The notes beneath the pieces were generated by a model. That model saw only the letters and a list, made by a program, of their open reading frames with translations, was not told the DNA's origin and ran no database searches. Shown here piece by piece: positions 34,460-43,464 of a stretch of 64,000 nucleotides of DNA; position 1 is the first letter of the stretch, and every line of letters begins with the position of its first letter. The DNA lies in contig NZ_CP049910.1 of the NCBI RefSeq assembly GCF_011305995.1, forward strand, positions 2,294,001 through 2,358,000, written 5' to 3'. A program made the translations under genes and the position numbers. Source of the DNA: Diaphorobacter sp. HDW4A. GTDB lineage: Bacteria; Pseudomonadota; Gammaproteobacteria; Burkholderiales; Burkholderiaceae_C.

Positions 34460-36529
34460 ATGAAGCACATTTTCTTTTCTCATCCGGCGCATGCTCCACT
34501 GCGTCCGCTGTCCGTTTCCATTTTTCTGATGTTCACCGCCGGCGCTGGTGTAGTCCATGCAGAGGGATCCGAGCCCACTGCTGCGCTGCCCGAGATCACC
34601 GTCTCATCGAGTGGGCTCGCGCTCGGTGTGTCCGACATGACCACACCTGTCAGCGTGATCGAAGGTGATACGCTGGTGCGCAGCCGCGCGGCTACGCTCG
34701 GTGAAACGCTGGAGGGCGAGCCGGGCATCACCAGCAGCCATTTCGGCGCGGGTGCGAGCCGTCCCGTCATTCGAGGCATGGATGGTCCGCGCGTGAAGGT
34801 GCTCTCCGACGGTTCAGAGATACAGGACGCCTCGACCATAAGCCCGGATCATGCGGTTGCATCCGAGCCCATGCTGGCAACGCAGATCGAGGTGCTGCGC
34901 GGACCATCGGCGCTGATCTATGGCGCGGGCGCGGTCGGCGGCGTGGTCAATGTGCTTGACAACAAGATTCCCACCGCGATTCCAGAGAAAGGCGTTGAAG
35001 GCAGTGCGGAAGTCCGCTACGGTTCGGGTGCGAACGAGAAGGCGGGCGCCGTCTCGTTGACCGGCGGCGCGGGAAACATCGCTGCCCATGTAGAGATCTC
35101 GGGCCGCAACGCAGGTGACTATGACATCGGCAATGGCTGGAGCGGCGGCGCGAGCGTGCCCGGCAGCTTCAATCGCACGAGCGGCGGTAGCCTCGGCCTG
35201 TCGTGGATCGGGTCGCAGGGCTATCTTGGCTTCTCCGTGACCCAGCAGAACGCCAAGTACGGACTGCCGGGCCACAACCACGATATTGAAGGCTGCCATC
35301 CGCATGGTGATCATCTGCACTGCGGATCGCACGACGGCCACGAACATGAGCACGAAGAACACGCCGCAGGCGACGTACCTGTGGTCGACATGCGCAGCAA
35401 CCGCCTTGATGTGCGCGGGGAACTGCGCAATCCGTTCGCGGGTTTCAGCGTGATCCGCATGCGCGGCGGATTGACCGATTACCGCCACGATGAGATCGAG
35501 GATGGTGCCATCGGCACGACGTTCAAGAACAAGGCGTACGACCTGCGCGTGGAAGCCGAGCATCAACCGATTGCGGGTTGGAAGGGTGTGCTGGGTGTTC
35601 AGACTTCGCAGCGCAAGTTCAGCGCAGTCGGTGAGGAGGCCTATGTACAGCCAACGCTCACCCGCAAGACCGGGCTGTTCCTGCTTGAGGAATACCGCAT
35701 CGACAACTGGCGCTTCGAGGCCGCGTTGCGCCACGACCGCCAGACCGCTGAGGCCGAGGACAGTCAGATCGAACGCAGCCACAACGGCACCTCGTTGTCT
35801 CTGGGGACGGTGTGGCGCTTTCAGCCCGGCTATGCCGCAGGCCTGACCTACAGCCGCGCCAGCCGCGCACCGACTGCGGAAGAGCTCTACGCGCGCGGTC
35901 TCCACATGGCAACCGCAACCTACGAGATCGGCAACACGGACCTTCGCAACGAAGTCTCGAACAACTTCGACCTTTCGCTCAGGAAGACCAGCGGACCAAC
36001 CACGTTCGACGTGACCGCGTATCGCAACCGCATCAAGGGCTATATCTACGGACAGACGCTCGACGCGCAGGAAGGCGTGCAACTGTTGCAATACAGCCAG
36101 CGCGATGCGACTTTCACAGGCGTGGAGGCCAAGGTACGCCAGCAATTGCACAAAGCACTGGGCCTGACGGTGTTCGGTGATGTAGTGCGCGCCAAGCTCG
36201 ACGACGGCAGCAATCTTCCGCGCATGGCGCCAGCGCGTCTTGGCGTGCGGCTCGATACGCAATGGCGCGAGTGGGATGGCAATGTCGAATGGGTGCAGGT
36301 GGCTCGCCAGAGCCGCGTGGCCGAATTTGAATCGCAGACACCCGGCTACGGCATGCTCAACGTGGGCGTCGCCTACAACGGCGGGCGCGGCACGCAGCAT
36401 GAGTGGCAGGTCTACCTCAAGGCGCGTAACCTGACGAACCGACTGGCCTATTCGGCCACCTCGTTCATCAAGGACGCAGCGCCGCTGATGGGGCGCAACG
36501 TTGTGCTGGGGATGCGTGTGTCGTTCTGA
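34460..36529 (+). CDS. znuD: TonB-dependent zinc receptor, ZnuD-like
   Basis: This 689-aa outer-membrane receptor has a signal peptide, a plug domain (PVIRGMDGPRVKVLSDG and LRGPSALIYGAGAVGGVVNV) and a 22-strand type barrel ending in GRNVVLGMRVSF with the terminal phenylalanine. A surface loop near residue 280 is very rich in histidine (HGDHLHCGSHDGHEHEHEEH), the hallmark of ZnuD zinc receptors. The start ATG at 34460 (MKHIFFSHPAH) is in front of the signal peptide. Control by Zur is expected, though I could not identify a convincing Zur box upstream. Confidence 0.9.
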   Translation: MKHIFFSHPAHAPLRPLSVSIFLMFTAGAGVVHAEGSEPTAALPEITVSSSGLALGVSDMTTPVSVIEGDTLVRSRAATLGETLEGEPGITSSHFGAGASRPVIRGMDGPRVKVLSDGSEIQDASTISPDHAVASEPMLATQIEVLRGPSALIYGAGAVGGVVNVLDNKIPTAIPEKGVEGSAEVRYGSGANEKAGAVSLTGGAGNIAAHVEISGRNAGDYDIGNGWSGGASVPGSFNRTSGGSLGLSWIGSQGYLGFSVTQQNAKYGLPGHNHDIEGCHPHGDHLHCGSHDGHEHEHEEHAAGDVPVVDMRSNRLDVRGELRNPFAGFSVIRMRGGLTDYRHDEIEDGAIGTTFKNKAYDLRVEAEHQPIAGWKGVLGVQTSQRKFSAVGEEAYVQPTLTRKTGLFLLEEYRIDNWRFEAALRHDRQTAEAEDSQIERSHNGTSLSLGTVWRFQPGYAAGLTYSRASRAPTAEELYARGLHMATATYEIGNTDLRNEVSNNFDLSLRKTSGPTTFDVTAYRNRIKGYIYGQTLDAQEGVQLLQYSQRDATFTGVEAKVRQQLHKALGLTVFGDVVRAKLDDGSNLPRMAPARLGVRLDTQWREWDGNVEWVQVARQSRVAEFESQTPGYGMLNVGVAYNGGRGTQHEWQVYLKARNLTNRLAYSATSFIKDAAPLMGRNVVLGMRVSF

Positions 36530-36537
36530 GTATTCAG

Positions 36538-38937
36538 TCAGCGCGGGCCTTGGCGCGCTGCGGTTATGCGCTGGCGGCGCTGCCGCAGCGCGCCAAGGCC
36601 CGCCAAAGCCATGGAGAGGCCGCCCAAGGCCAGTGGTCCGAGTGAAGGCACGGGCGTCGGTGAGGGTGGATCGGTCACGACCGGAGGTGACACCTTCATT
36701 TCGTTGGCGACATCCACCACGACGCTTGCGTTGTCCGGCACGGTGACCGATTGTGGCGTGATGCCGGGCACTGCCCATGCCATGCCAACAGGTGCGCTCG
36801 GCAATTGCTCGCTGATTGCACAGGTCGCACCTGCGGGCACGCCCGGCATGTCGACCGACTGAGCACCGCTTGCGCTCATAGTCAGCGTGACAGGGGGGGG
36901 TTGTGCTGCAACGTTGCTGCAATTTGCGCTGAATTGCATCGCGAACGGCCCTTGAACACCTGTCGGTACAACGAGCTGCTTCTGAATGCGGATGGTGCCG
37001 CTGCCGCGAGTGAGTTGGTTGTTGAACGTGACCGAGACCGTTCCTGTTTTCGGATCAGTCACAGTGGCTGACTGGTTGGGAACGATCAACCAGGCATAGT
37101 TGATGGGCGCGGTGGGAAGCGTCTCGCTTACCGTGCATTGCGCGCCGACGGGCACATTCGGAATATCCACCCACTGCTGGCCGTTTCCAGTCATCGTGAG
37201 TGGCGCGGAGGCATAGACGGCGCTGCCGCAATCCGCAGAAAACCGCAGGTCGAAACTGCTCGTCACTTCGGCTGGCACCGTGAGGTTTTTGATCACGCGA
37301 ATTGCCCCGGTGTTGCTGGCCAGTGGCTGGAGCGTGTTGGTGATGTCAAAGGGAACGGCCGTGCCTGCGCTCACCGATACGGGGGTGGTCGGCACGTTCT
37401 GTTGCCAGTAGAAGCCGGTGGGCGGCGCGGACAGCGTTTCGCTGACCGTGCACTGAGCGCCTGCGGGGATGCTCGTGATGTCAGTGCTTTGTGTGCCATC
37501 GATTTGCATCACCAGATCGGACGACTCGTAGCTGCTTGCGGCATTGGGTAGGTCGCAGGTGGCTTTGAAGCGCATGGTCGTCGAGGCGATCTGCCCGCTC
37601 AGCGCCATGGTCTTGTTCACGCGAATGCTACCGGTGGCCGGGGCAATTGGAGTGAGCACGTTGGTCACTGCAACATTGACGGTCTGCGCTGCTATGACGG
37701 TGGCGGGGGAGGTGGGCAGCGTCTGCGTCCATTGAAAGCCTGCAGGCGCGGCGTCCATCTGCTCCGAGATCGTGCACTGCGCACCATCGGGCAAGTTGGA
37801 GATGGTGATGTTCTGTGTGCCGGCGTTCAGCGCGGTGCTCGTGGATGCGAAGACTGAACCCGCCTGAGGCTTGTCGCAGGTAGCGAAGAACTGCGCGTGA
37901 ATCGGCCCTGCCTGTCCCGCCGGCAGAGTCAACGTCTTCTGGATCTGGATAGCCCCTTCGAGTCCACCAGAGCAACTGGCGCTGTTGGCGGCATCGATCA
38001 GTGCGCCGGCCAGATTGGGATTGGTGACCGTCTGATTCGCACCCACGTACCAGGTGTTGACATCGCTGATGACGAATACGCACGCATGGGCCTCGGTCGG
38101 CGAGCGCGGCACGATAAGTGCAGCCACGTTGTTGACGATGCCGTTCTGCGTGCTGCTGGCAAGTGGGTATTCGCGTGGCATATAGAGCACATTGGCTTCG
38201 GGCACCCCGTTGATCGCCTTGTAGTCCCAGACGAACAGCGGGTTGACGCTCCCGAATGAACTGCTGAGACTCTGTGCTGCTGGAGATGTATTGAGGTCAG
38301 CGTAGGAACTGACGTTGTTGTTGCCCGGACTGATGCCCGCGGAAACATTCCAATTCGTGATGGCATTGACCCACGGAACGGAGATGTCCTGCACGTTGCT
38401 GGCGCATGACGAGCACTCGTCAGGAAATAGAAAGAACGACTTGGCATCGCCGTTGATGATGGATTGTTCGATGACAGCGCGGTTGCCCGCTTCGATCCCC
38501 TTGTAGGTCGCCATCACGATGATGGCGTCGTATTTGGAGCCGTCGCCCATCCGCAACTGGGCCGGAGTGAGAGAGGTGGGCGAAGGGTTGTGCGTTGCAT
38601 CCAGCGGTTCCAGATGCTCGATGGTGTCGAGCTGGACATTGCTCACAGCGCTCAGTTGCGCCTTGGCTGCGTTGAAATAGTCGAGACTGCGGTTGTCGGT
38701 ATTGGTCGGGCCAATCGGACTGTAGGTACTGGTATCACCAATCAGAAGCACATGCTTGATGGGAGCCGTTGTCTGTGCATGTGTTATTCCAGAGGTGCTG
38801 GCCCACACGACTCCAGCCGCCAACACCCAGATGCCACGGGACAGACGGCGCGCGAGTGGCGCGTACGAAGCCTTGTCGGAAATGCGTATGTTTGCCACCT
38901 GATGCGCCATTTCGTTCTGGTTGGAGATCGGCGCCAT
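36538..38937 (-). CDS. Surface/exported protein with four DUF5979-like repeats and IPTL-CTERM-like tail
   Basis: This 799-aa exported protein has an N-terminal signal region (ending SGITHA), a unique domain of about 270 residues that I do not recognise (starting IKHVLLIGDTSTYSP), and four repeats of about 105 residues. Each repeat reads like GSIRVNKTM...PAGAQCTVSE, resembling DUF5979 beta-sandwich repeats. The tail VPSLGPLALGGLSMALAG, then GALRQRRQR, has the layout of IPTL-CTERM exosortase signals: short motif, membrane helix, basic cluster. The gene contains a run of eight C (36893-36900, plus-strand G) in the fourth repeat. It converges with the zinc receptor gene. An adhesin or envelope role is a guess. 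Confidence 0.8.
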   Translation of the reverse strand: MAPISNQNEMAHQVANIRISDKASYAPLARRLSRGIWVLAAGVVWASTSGITHAQTTAPIKHVLLIGDTSTYSPIGPTNTDNRSLDYFNAAKAQLSAVSNVQLDTIEHLEPLDATHNPSPTSLTPAQLRMGDGSKYDAIIVMATYKGIEAGNRAVIEQSIINGDAKSFFLFPDECSSCASNVQDISVPWVNAITNWNVSAGISPGNNNVSSYADLNTSPAAQSLSSSFGSVNPLFVWDYKAINGVPEANVLYMPREYPLASSTQNGIVNNVAALIVPRSPTEAHACVFVISDVNTWYVGANQTVTNPNLAGALIDAANSASCSGGLEGAIQIQKTLTLPAGQAGPIHAQFFATCDKPQAGSVFASTSTALNAGTQNITISNLPDGAQCTISEQMDAAPAGFQWTQTLPTSPATVIAAQTVNVAVTNVLTPIAPATGSIRVNKTMALSGQIASTTMRFKATCDLPNAASSYESSDLVMQIDGTQSTDITSIPAGAQCTVSETLSAPPTGFYWQQNVPTTPVSVSAGTAVPFDITNTLQPLASNTGAIRVIKNLTVPAEVTSSFDLRFSADCGSAVYASAPLTMTGNGQQWVDIPNVPVGAQCTVSETLPTAPINYAWLIVPNQSATVTDPKTGTVSVTFNNQLTRGSGTIRIQKQLVVPTGVQGPFAMQFSANCSNVAAQPPPVTLTMSASGAQSVDMPGVPAGATCAISEQLPSAPVGMAWAVPGITPQSVTVPDNASVVVDVANEMKVSPPVVTDPPSPTPVPSLGPLALGGLSMALAGLGALRQRRQRITAARQGPR

Positions 38938-39342
38938 TGTAGTTTTTGTCTATTAATTTCATAAAGTGTTGAATGACATAAGTTTCTAATTGTTGCGGAG
39001 GTGCAACCGGATCAAAACCCGTGCGCTTTCGTGCGACAAGCGTCCGCTGATACGATCCGGGCTCATGGCCTGCCATCTTGCCTCTCCACGCTGCCTGCTG
39101 ATTCAGCCGTCCGGTGCTTGCGGAGGTTCTGTCGTGCGCGCTTTTGGTGTCGCACGCGAGATCTGGCCATACCAGCCCGTCGCACATTCCCCCGCCCGGC
39201 GATAGGCAACCCTCTCTTTCTTCATCAGCACGCAGAACCTCATCCATCGCCGGGCACCAACGCTCTGCGTTGCGGTGTGTCGCTTGCGTAGGCCCAGCCA
39301 CGTTCCAAGTCCACCCGCGCAATTCCCACAAGGAGTGACGGC
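38938..39342. other. Divergent intergenic region, no gene
   Basis: These 405 bp separate the IPTL-CTERM-like gene from the beta-solenoid gene. The left 60 bp are AT-rich (TTTTTGTCTATTAATTTC) and probably hold the promoter of the leftward gene. AAGGAG at 39330-39335 is the ribosome site of the rightward gene. I see no repeats or RNA gene in the rest. Confidence 0.6.
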
Positions 39343-40251
39343 ATGGATCACACAATGGAATTCACCAAGCAGTTTCTGCGCGCAAAGAACCCCTGCGCGA
39401 TGGGATTTCGCTGGTTTGTCCGCAACATCGAAGACGGCGTGGGCTACCAGAAGGCGCTCGACACGCTGGTGGAGGCGGGCCGCATCGAAGACGCGCTGTG
39501 GCTGATCAAGGCCTTCGGTCCGACGAACGATGTGCTCAAGGTGGACAGCCTCGAGGCCGACGCGGTGATCTTCGCGGGCACGATCGAGGTGCGTTCGGGC
39601 ATCGACGTGGGCGGCATTCTCTATGCGGGGCGCTCCATCCACGCTGGTGGCGGCATCCGCAGTGGCGGATCGATCACGGCGGGCGAGGACATCCGCGTGG
39701 GCGGCAGCATCTTCTGCGGCGAGCATCTGCTCACCGGCGGCAATTTGCGCGCGGATTGGGGTATTGACGTGGAGAAGTCTCTGGCTTGCGGCGGCGACTT
39801 GCGCGCGGCATGGGATCTGAGCGTCAAGGACCGCATCGAGGTGCGCGGCAGCGCGGTGATTGGCCAGGATCTGCTTGCAGGCTTCAGCGTGCAATGTGAC
39901 AAGAATCTGCGGGTCGGCGGTCATCTGCAGGCGGCCGATGCGGTGCGCGCGGGGCAGGGCATTTTGGTGGGCGCGAGCATTGAAGCGGCAACCCACATCG
40001 AGGCGGGCTGGGGCATCCGCGCCGGTCAATTCATCCATGTGCAGGGTGCCATCAAGGCAGGGGAAAGCCTGTCGTCGGGCGAAGACATCCGCGCGGGCGA
40101 AGGCTATGGCGTGTTCGCCGGGCTCAACGTGCAGGAGCAGTCGTGGGACGTGTGCGCGCAGGTATGGGCCCAGCAGCAGCCCGATGGCCTGCGTAGTGGT
40201 CATTTTTCCGGCCCGAGTCCTTTCGATGGTGGGCATTGCGCGGCGGCCTGA
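39343..40251 (+). CDS. Predicted beta-solenoid protein of unknown function
   Basis: I do not recognise a named family for this 302-aa protein. After an N-terminal helical part of about 65 residues (KQFLRAKNPCAMGFRWF, VEAGRIEDALWLIKAFG), residues about 70-265 are a run of six-residue-period repeats. Typical stretches are AGRSIHAGGGIRSGG, AGEDIRVGGSIFCG and AGWGIRAGQFIHVQG, with I/L/V alternating with glycine. This is the pattern of a parallel beta-helix, like hexapeptide or bactofilin folds. There is no signal peptide, so it is probably cytoplasmic. The ATG at 39343 follows AAGGAG. It stands alone; a scaffold or polymer is possible. Confidence 0.78.
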   Translation: MDHTMEFTKQFLRAKNPCAMGFRWFVRNIEDGVGYQKALDTLVEAGRIEDALWLIKAFGPTNDVLKVDSLEADAVIFAGTIEVRSGIDVGGILYAGRSIHAGGGIRSGGSITAGEDIRVGGSIFCGEHLLTGGNLRADWGIDVEKSLACGGDLRAAWDLSVKDRIEVRGSAVIGQDLLAGFSVQCDKNLRVGGHLQAADAVRAGQGILVGASIEAATHIEAGWGIRAGQFIHVQGAIKAGESLSSGEDIRAGEGYGVFAGLNVQEQSWDVCAQVWAQQQPDGLRSGHFSGPSPFDGGHCAAA

Positions 40252-40368
40252 AGCATTCGCTTGGAATCACTAGAATCCAAGGCTTCCGCGACCCATTTCC
40301 TGTTTCCCGTTTTACGCAGCATCTTCGGATGCGATGGTTTGCGACTGCTTGCGACCATCCTTTTCCCC

Positions 40369-41310
40369 ATGCTTTCATCGCTGATCCCCGTTCTGTTCTG
40401 CATCGCCCTCGGCTGGTTGGTGGCACGCATAGGCTGGGTTCGGGATGCGGCCATCAAGGATCTGAGCAACCTGGTCTTTCTGGTGCTCACGCCCGCGCTG
40501 CTGTTCCGCACCATGGGCCAGGTGCGGCTGCAGGAGCTGGACTTCAAACCCGTCGTTCTCTATTTCGCGGCAGTGACGATCCTGTTCGTCGGCACGCTGC
40601 TGGTACGCGGCTTTTCCAAGCGCGCGGCGGCCGAGGCGCTGTCCTGCGTCTTCAGTAACACGGTGATGATCGGCGTGCCGATCACCCAGTTTGTTTTCGG
40701 CGATTCGGCGCTGATCGTGCTGTTCACGCTGGTGTCGCTGCACTCACTGATTCTGTTGACCTCGGCCACGTTGATCTTTGAGCTGGCCGAAACCCGCGAG
40801 GCCACCGCGCGCGGCGATGAAACACCGAGACCGCTGTGGCGCACGTTGTTGCAGGCCGCGCGCAAGAGCATCATTCATCCGGTGCCACTGCCGATTCTGA
40901 TCGGCCTTGTGTTCGCGCAGACTGGGCTGCAACTTCCCGCCGGGCTCGACAAGGGCCTGCAGATGATCGGCAACGCGCTGAGCCCCATGGCGCTGCTGCT
41001 GGTTGGCATTTCGCTGGCCTACACCCACATCGGCAGCAATCTGCGCACGGCTTTGACGATTGCGTTCGTGAAGAACCTGGTCATGCCCGCGCTGGTGCTT
41101 GCGATTGCGCCGTTGCTTGGTGTGTCGGGCCTGCCGCTGGCGGTGATGTTCGTGATCGCCGCCATGCCCGTCGGCGCGAACGTGTTTTATTTCACGCAGC
41201 GCTATGGTGTGATGCAGCAGGAGGTCTCTGCGAGCATCGCCGCATCGACGCTGCTCTCGCTCGCCACGCTGCCGCTCGCCATCTGGATCTCCCACATCAT
41301 TCAGCCCTGA
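40369..41310 (+). CDS. AEC-family (auxin efflux carrier-like) transporter
   Basis: This 313-aa inner-membrane protein has about ten hydrophobic segments, from LIPVLFCIALGWLVARIG to SIAASTLLSLATLPLAIWI. The family signature is SNTVMIGVPITQFVFG in the first half and a matching MPVGANVFYFTQRYG region in the second. Bacterial members carry malate, malonate and other carboxylates. The ATG at 40369 (MLSSLIPVLF) starts directly at the first membrane helix; the open frame upstream is not membrane-like. The substrate is unknown. Confidence 0.9.
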   Translation: MLSSLIPVLFCIALGWLVARIGWVRDAAIKDLSNLVFLVLTPALLFRTMGQVRLQELDFKPVVLYFAAVTILFVGTLLVRGFSKRAAAEALSCVFSNTVMIGVPITQFVFGDSALIVLFTLVSLHSLILLTSATLIFELAETREATARGDETPRPLWRTLLQAARKSIIHPVPLPILIGLVFAQTGLQLPAGLDKGLQMIGNALSPMALLLVGISLAYTHIGSNLRTALTIAFVKNLVMPALVLAIAPLLGVSGLPLAVMFVIAAMPVGANVFYFTQRYGVMQQEVSASIAASTLLSLATLPLAIWISHIIQP

Positions 41311-41328
41311 TCACGTCAGGGCAACAGC

Positions 41329-41979
41329 TCAGGGCGCGAGGCGCTCGCGAATCCAGTCGCTGCCGTCCAGACGGTAGGAGAGGCGGTCATGCAGACGGCT
41401 CTTGCGGCCTTGCCAGAATTCCCAGCGATCGGGCACGAGGCGGAAACCGCCCCAGTGCGGCGGCCGCGGCGGGTTCAGCATGAACTTGGCGCCATATTTG
41501 GCGGCATTGGCCACCAGCACGCTGCGGCCTGCGATCACCTGGCTTTGCGGACTCGCCCAAGCGCCAATGCGTGAGTCGAGTGGGCGGCTCTTGAAATAGG
41601 CGTCACTCTCTTCGTCGCTGACCTTCTCCACGCGACCTTCGATGCGCACCACGCGTTCCAGCTCGACCCAATGGAACTGCAATGCGACAAACGGGTTGCC
41701 CGCAATCTGGCGACCTTTTCGGCTGTCGTAGTTGGTGAACCAGACAATGCCGCGCTCGTCATAGCCCTTGATCAGCACGATGCGGGTACTCGGGCGCATG
41801 TCACCTGCCACGGTGGCGACGGTCATGGCATTGGGTTCGGGGACCTGTGCGGCGATGGCTTCGTTGAGCCACTGGTCGAACTGCTGGAGCGGATCGCTTC
41901 GGGACGCATCCTCGCTGAGCTCCGCGCGTTCATAACTTTTGCGCAGATCGGCGATCTGGGAAGAAAGAGGGGTGGTCAT
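41329..41979 (-). CDS. pdxH: Pyridoxamine 5'-phosphate oxidase
   Basis: PdxH oxidises pyridoxine or pyridoxamine 5'-phosphate to pyridoxal 5'-phosphate with FMN. The 216-aa product has [56 protein letters not shown] and the C-terminal [10 protein letters not shown] with the substrate-binding Arg-x-His. The ATG at 41979 ([17 protein letters not shown]) is used since the upstream in-frame part is not conserved. It converges with the AEC transporter gene. Confidence 0.96.
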   Translation of the reverse strand: MTTPLSSQIADLRKSYERAELSEDASRSDPLQQFDQWLNEAIAAQVPEPNAMTVATVAGDMRPSTRIVLIKGYDERGIVWFTNYDSRKGRQIAGNPFVALQFHWVELERVVRIEGRVEKVSDEESDAYFKSRPLDSRIGAWASPQSQVIAGRSVLVANAAKYGAKFMLNPPRPPHWGGFRLVPDRWEFWQGRKSRLHDRLSYRLDGSDWIRERLAP

Positions 41980-42040
41980 GCGGACATTGTGCCTCGCCTG
42001 ACTACCCCTCAAGGAGATATCAGTTGCCCACGAGGCCAAG

Positions 42041-42127
42041 CGCTACCCGCAGCGAGGACCGCGTCCTCCCGCCCGCATTGCGCAGCAATCCGAGAGCGGG
42101 GGAAAGGCGCGAAGCGACTCAGGGGGC
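42041..42127. repeat. Degenerate Comamonadaceae-type intergenic repeat
   Basis: The stretch includes CCCGCAGCGAGGACCGCGTC, GAGAGCGGGGGAAAGGCGCG and AAGCGACTCAGGGGGC. From memory this matches a GC-rich repeat that recurs in intergenic regions of Comamonadaceae genomes. I see only this copy in the window. It lies between pdxH and sodC. Confidence 0.5.
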
Positions 42128-42135
42128 AGAATGAT

Positions 42136-42672
42136 TTACTTGATCACCGCACAGGCCAGGCGCGCACCGGCGTTGCCCGTCGGCTGGGTCTTGTAGTCAT
42201 CAGGGTCCGCATGAACGATCAGTCCACGGCCGGTGATGTCGTTGGCCGCGCCGGTCTTGACGCTGATGCCGCGAATCTCGGTGTTGAAGCGAGCCACTCC
42301 GTTGGCGTCGGCACGCAGGCTCGGCAGATCGCCGCCGTGGTGCGCATCGGCGTCGAATTTGCCATGGGCGGATCCCGTAGGATTGAAGTGACCGCCTGCG
42401 CTCATACCATCACCACTCGAGCAGTCACCCTTGTCGTGAATATGGAAGCCGTGCTCGGAGTTGGGCTTGAGGCCGGTGATCTGGCCAGATGCCAGCACCA
42501 CGTTGTCGGCCGTCTGCATGAAACGCACAGTGCCCTTCACCTCGTTGCCGCGCGTGGCTTCGAGTTCGCCAACCGCCTGCGGCTTGGTCGGCGATGTGGA
42601 CGTGGAGCCGCAACCCGCAAGGACGAGCACCGCAGTTGCAGCGGCAAGGGAGAGACCGAATCGCATGGACAT
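42136..42672 (-). CDS. sodC: Cu/Zn superoxide dismutase, lipoprotein
   Basis: SodC removes superoxide in the periplasm. The 178-aa product has a lipoprotein signal (LAAATAVLVLAGCGS, cysteine in the lipobox). Metal-site segments follow: HGFHIHDKGDCSSGDG, AGGHFNPTGSAHGK and HADAHHGGDLPSL-like (DADAHHGGDLP), with GLIVHADPDDY further on. The C-terminal GNAGARLACAVI provides the disulfide cysteine. Two starts are possible, 42672 (MSMRFG) or 42666 (MRFG); either precedes the signal. Confidence 0.95.
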   Translation of the reverse strand: MSMRFGLSLAAATAVLVLAGCGSTSTSPTKPQAVGELEATRGNEVKGTVRFMQTADNVVLASGQITGLKPNSEHGFHIHDKGDCSSGDGMSAGGHFNPTGSAHGKFDADAHHGGDLPSLRADANGVARFNTEIRGISVKTGAANDITGRGLIVHADPDDYKTQPTGNAGARLACAVIK

Positions 42673-42796
42673 GTTGAATAAACCTCTTGTTACAAATGGA
42701 GGGAATCAAGCGAGCGGCAAGCACTCACGACTCTTGACTCGACCGACGTTCGGTATCGAGCTATCGGGCGCCTGCACGCCACATGACATCCTCGCA

Positions 42797-43390
42797 TCAA
42801 GTGCGTGGTTTGGGAAGACTCAGGAGCCGCGCCAGTGCCCGGTCTTCGATGCCCATCTGCAGCAGTTGCTCATGCGTAGCGCGGGCATAGTCGTGGGTCG
42901 TGCCGAACTTGCCCGTGGCCTCGGAAAAAATCCGGCAGTACTCGTCGTCGCTCAGAATCCCCGTATGGCTCGGGCTTTTTCTCGACAGCGTGAAGGCCAG
43001 CGATTTGACCGGCCCCGCGCTGGTATGGCATTCCAGCCAGCGCGGGTCGTAGACGCCCATGACCATCTCGCGTGCCCAGAGATTGATCATCACCTCGCGG
43101 CCATGCGCCTTGTTCACGCGGAAAATCACGCCGCGGCAACTGCCACCCGAAAGCATGCCAAAAACGAGGCCCGGGCAGTCGGGCGTACCTCGGTTCACAC
43201 GGCTCCACATCTTGAGTGCGCGGTGCCAGCCAAAGACCTTGGCGTCACGTCGTTCAGTAAAGTCAAAGTCCGGTCGCCAGATCAACGAACCGTAGCCAAA
43301 TACCCACAAATCCTCGTCGCCTCCCCACTCATCGAGTGCTCTTTCAAGCATCGGGGCAGGGTCGCGGATGGGTACGGGCGTCGTCGGCAT
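42797..43390 (-). CDS. ChaC-like gamma-glutamylcyclotransferase
   Basis: This 197-aa protein has the cyclotransferase signature VFGYGSLIWRPDF near residue 33 and CRGVIFRVNKAHGREV further on. ChaC-like enzymes cleave glutathione to 5-oxoproline and Cys-Gly in the cytoplasm. The fold and motif are clear, but substrate choice is not tested. The ATG at 43390 is preferred over a GTG three codons upstream. It is divergent from the OmpA-like gene. Confidence 0.9.
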   Translation of the reverse strand: MPTTPVPIRDPAPMLERALDEWGGDEDLWVFGYGSLIWRPDFDFTERRDAKVFGWHRALKMWSRVNRGTPDCPGLVFGMLSGGSCRGVIFRVNKAHGREVMINLWAREMVMGVYDPRWLECHTSAGPVKSLAFTLSRKSPSHTGILSDDEYCRIFSEATGKFGTTHDYARATHEQLLQMGIEDRALARLLSLPKPRT

Positions 43391-43464
43391 GTCAGGCACT
43401 CTACAATTGACAGGTTTTGTCTGACCAACATATCACGAATTATTTATCAACGGAGCCCCAACTC

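Noticed and set aside
34814..36922. 702-residue frame antisense to the TonB receptor
   Set aside because: It crosses gene boundaries and has no recognisable domain, whereas the receptor on the other strand is complete.
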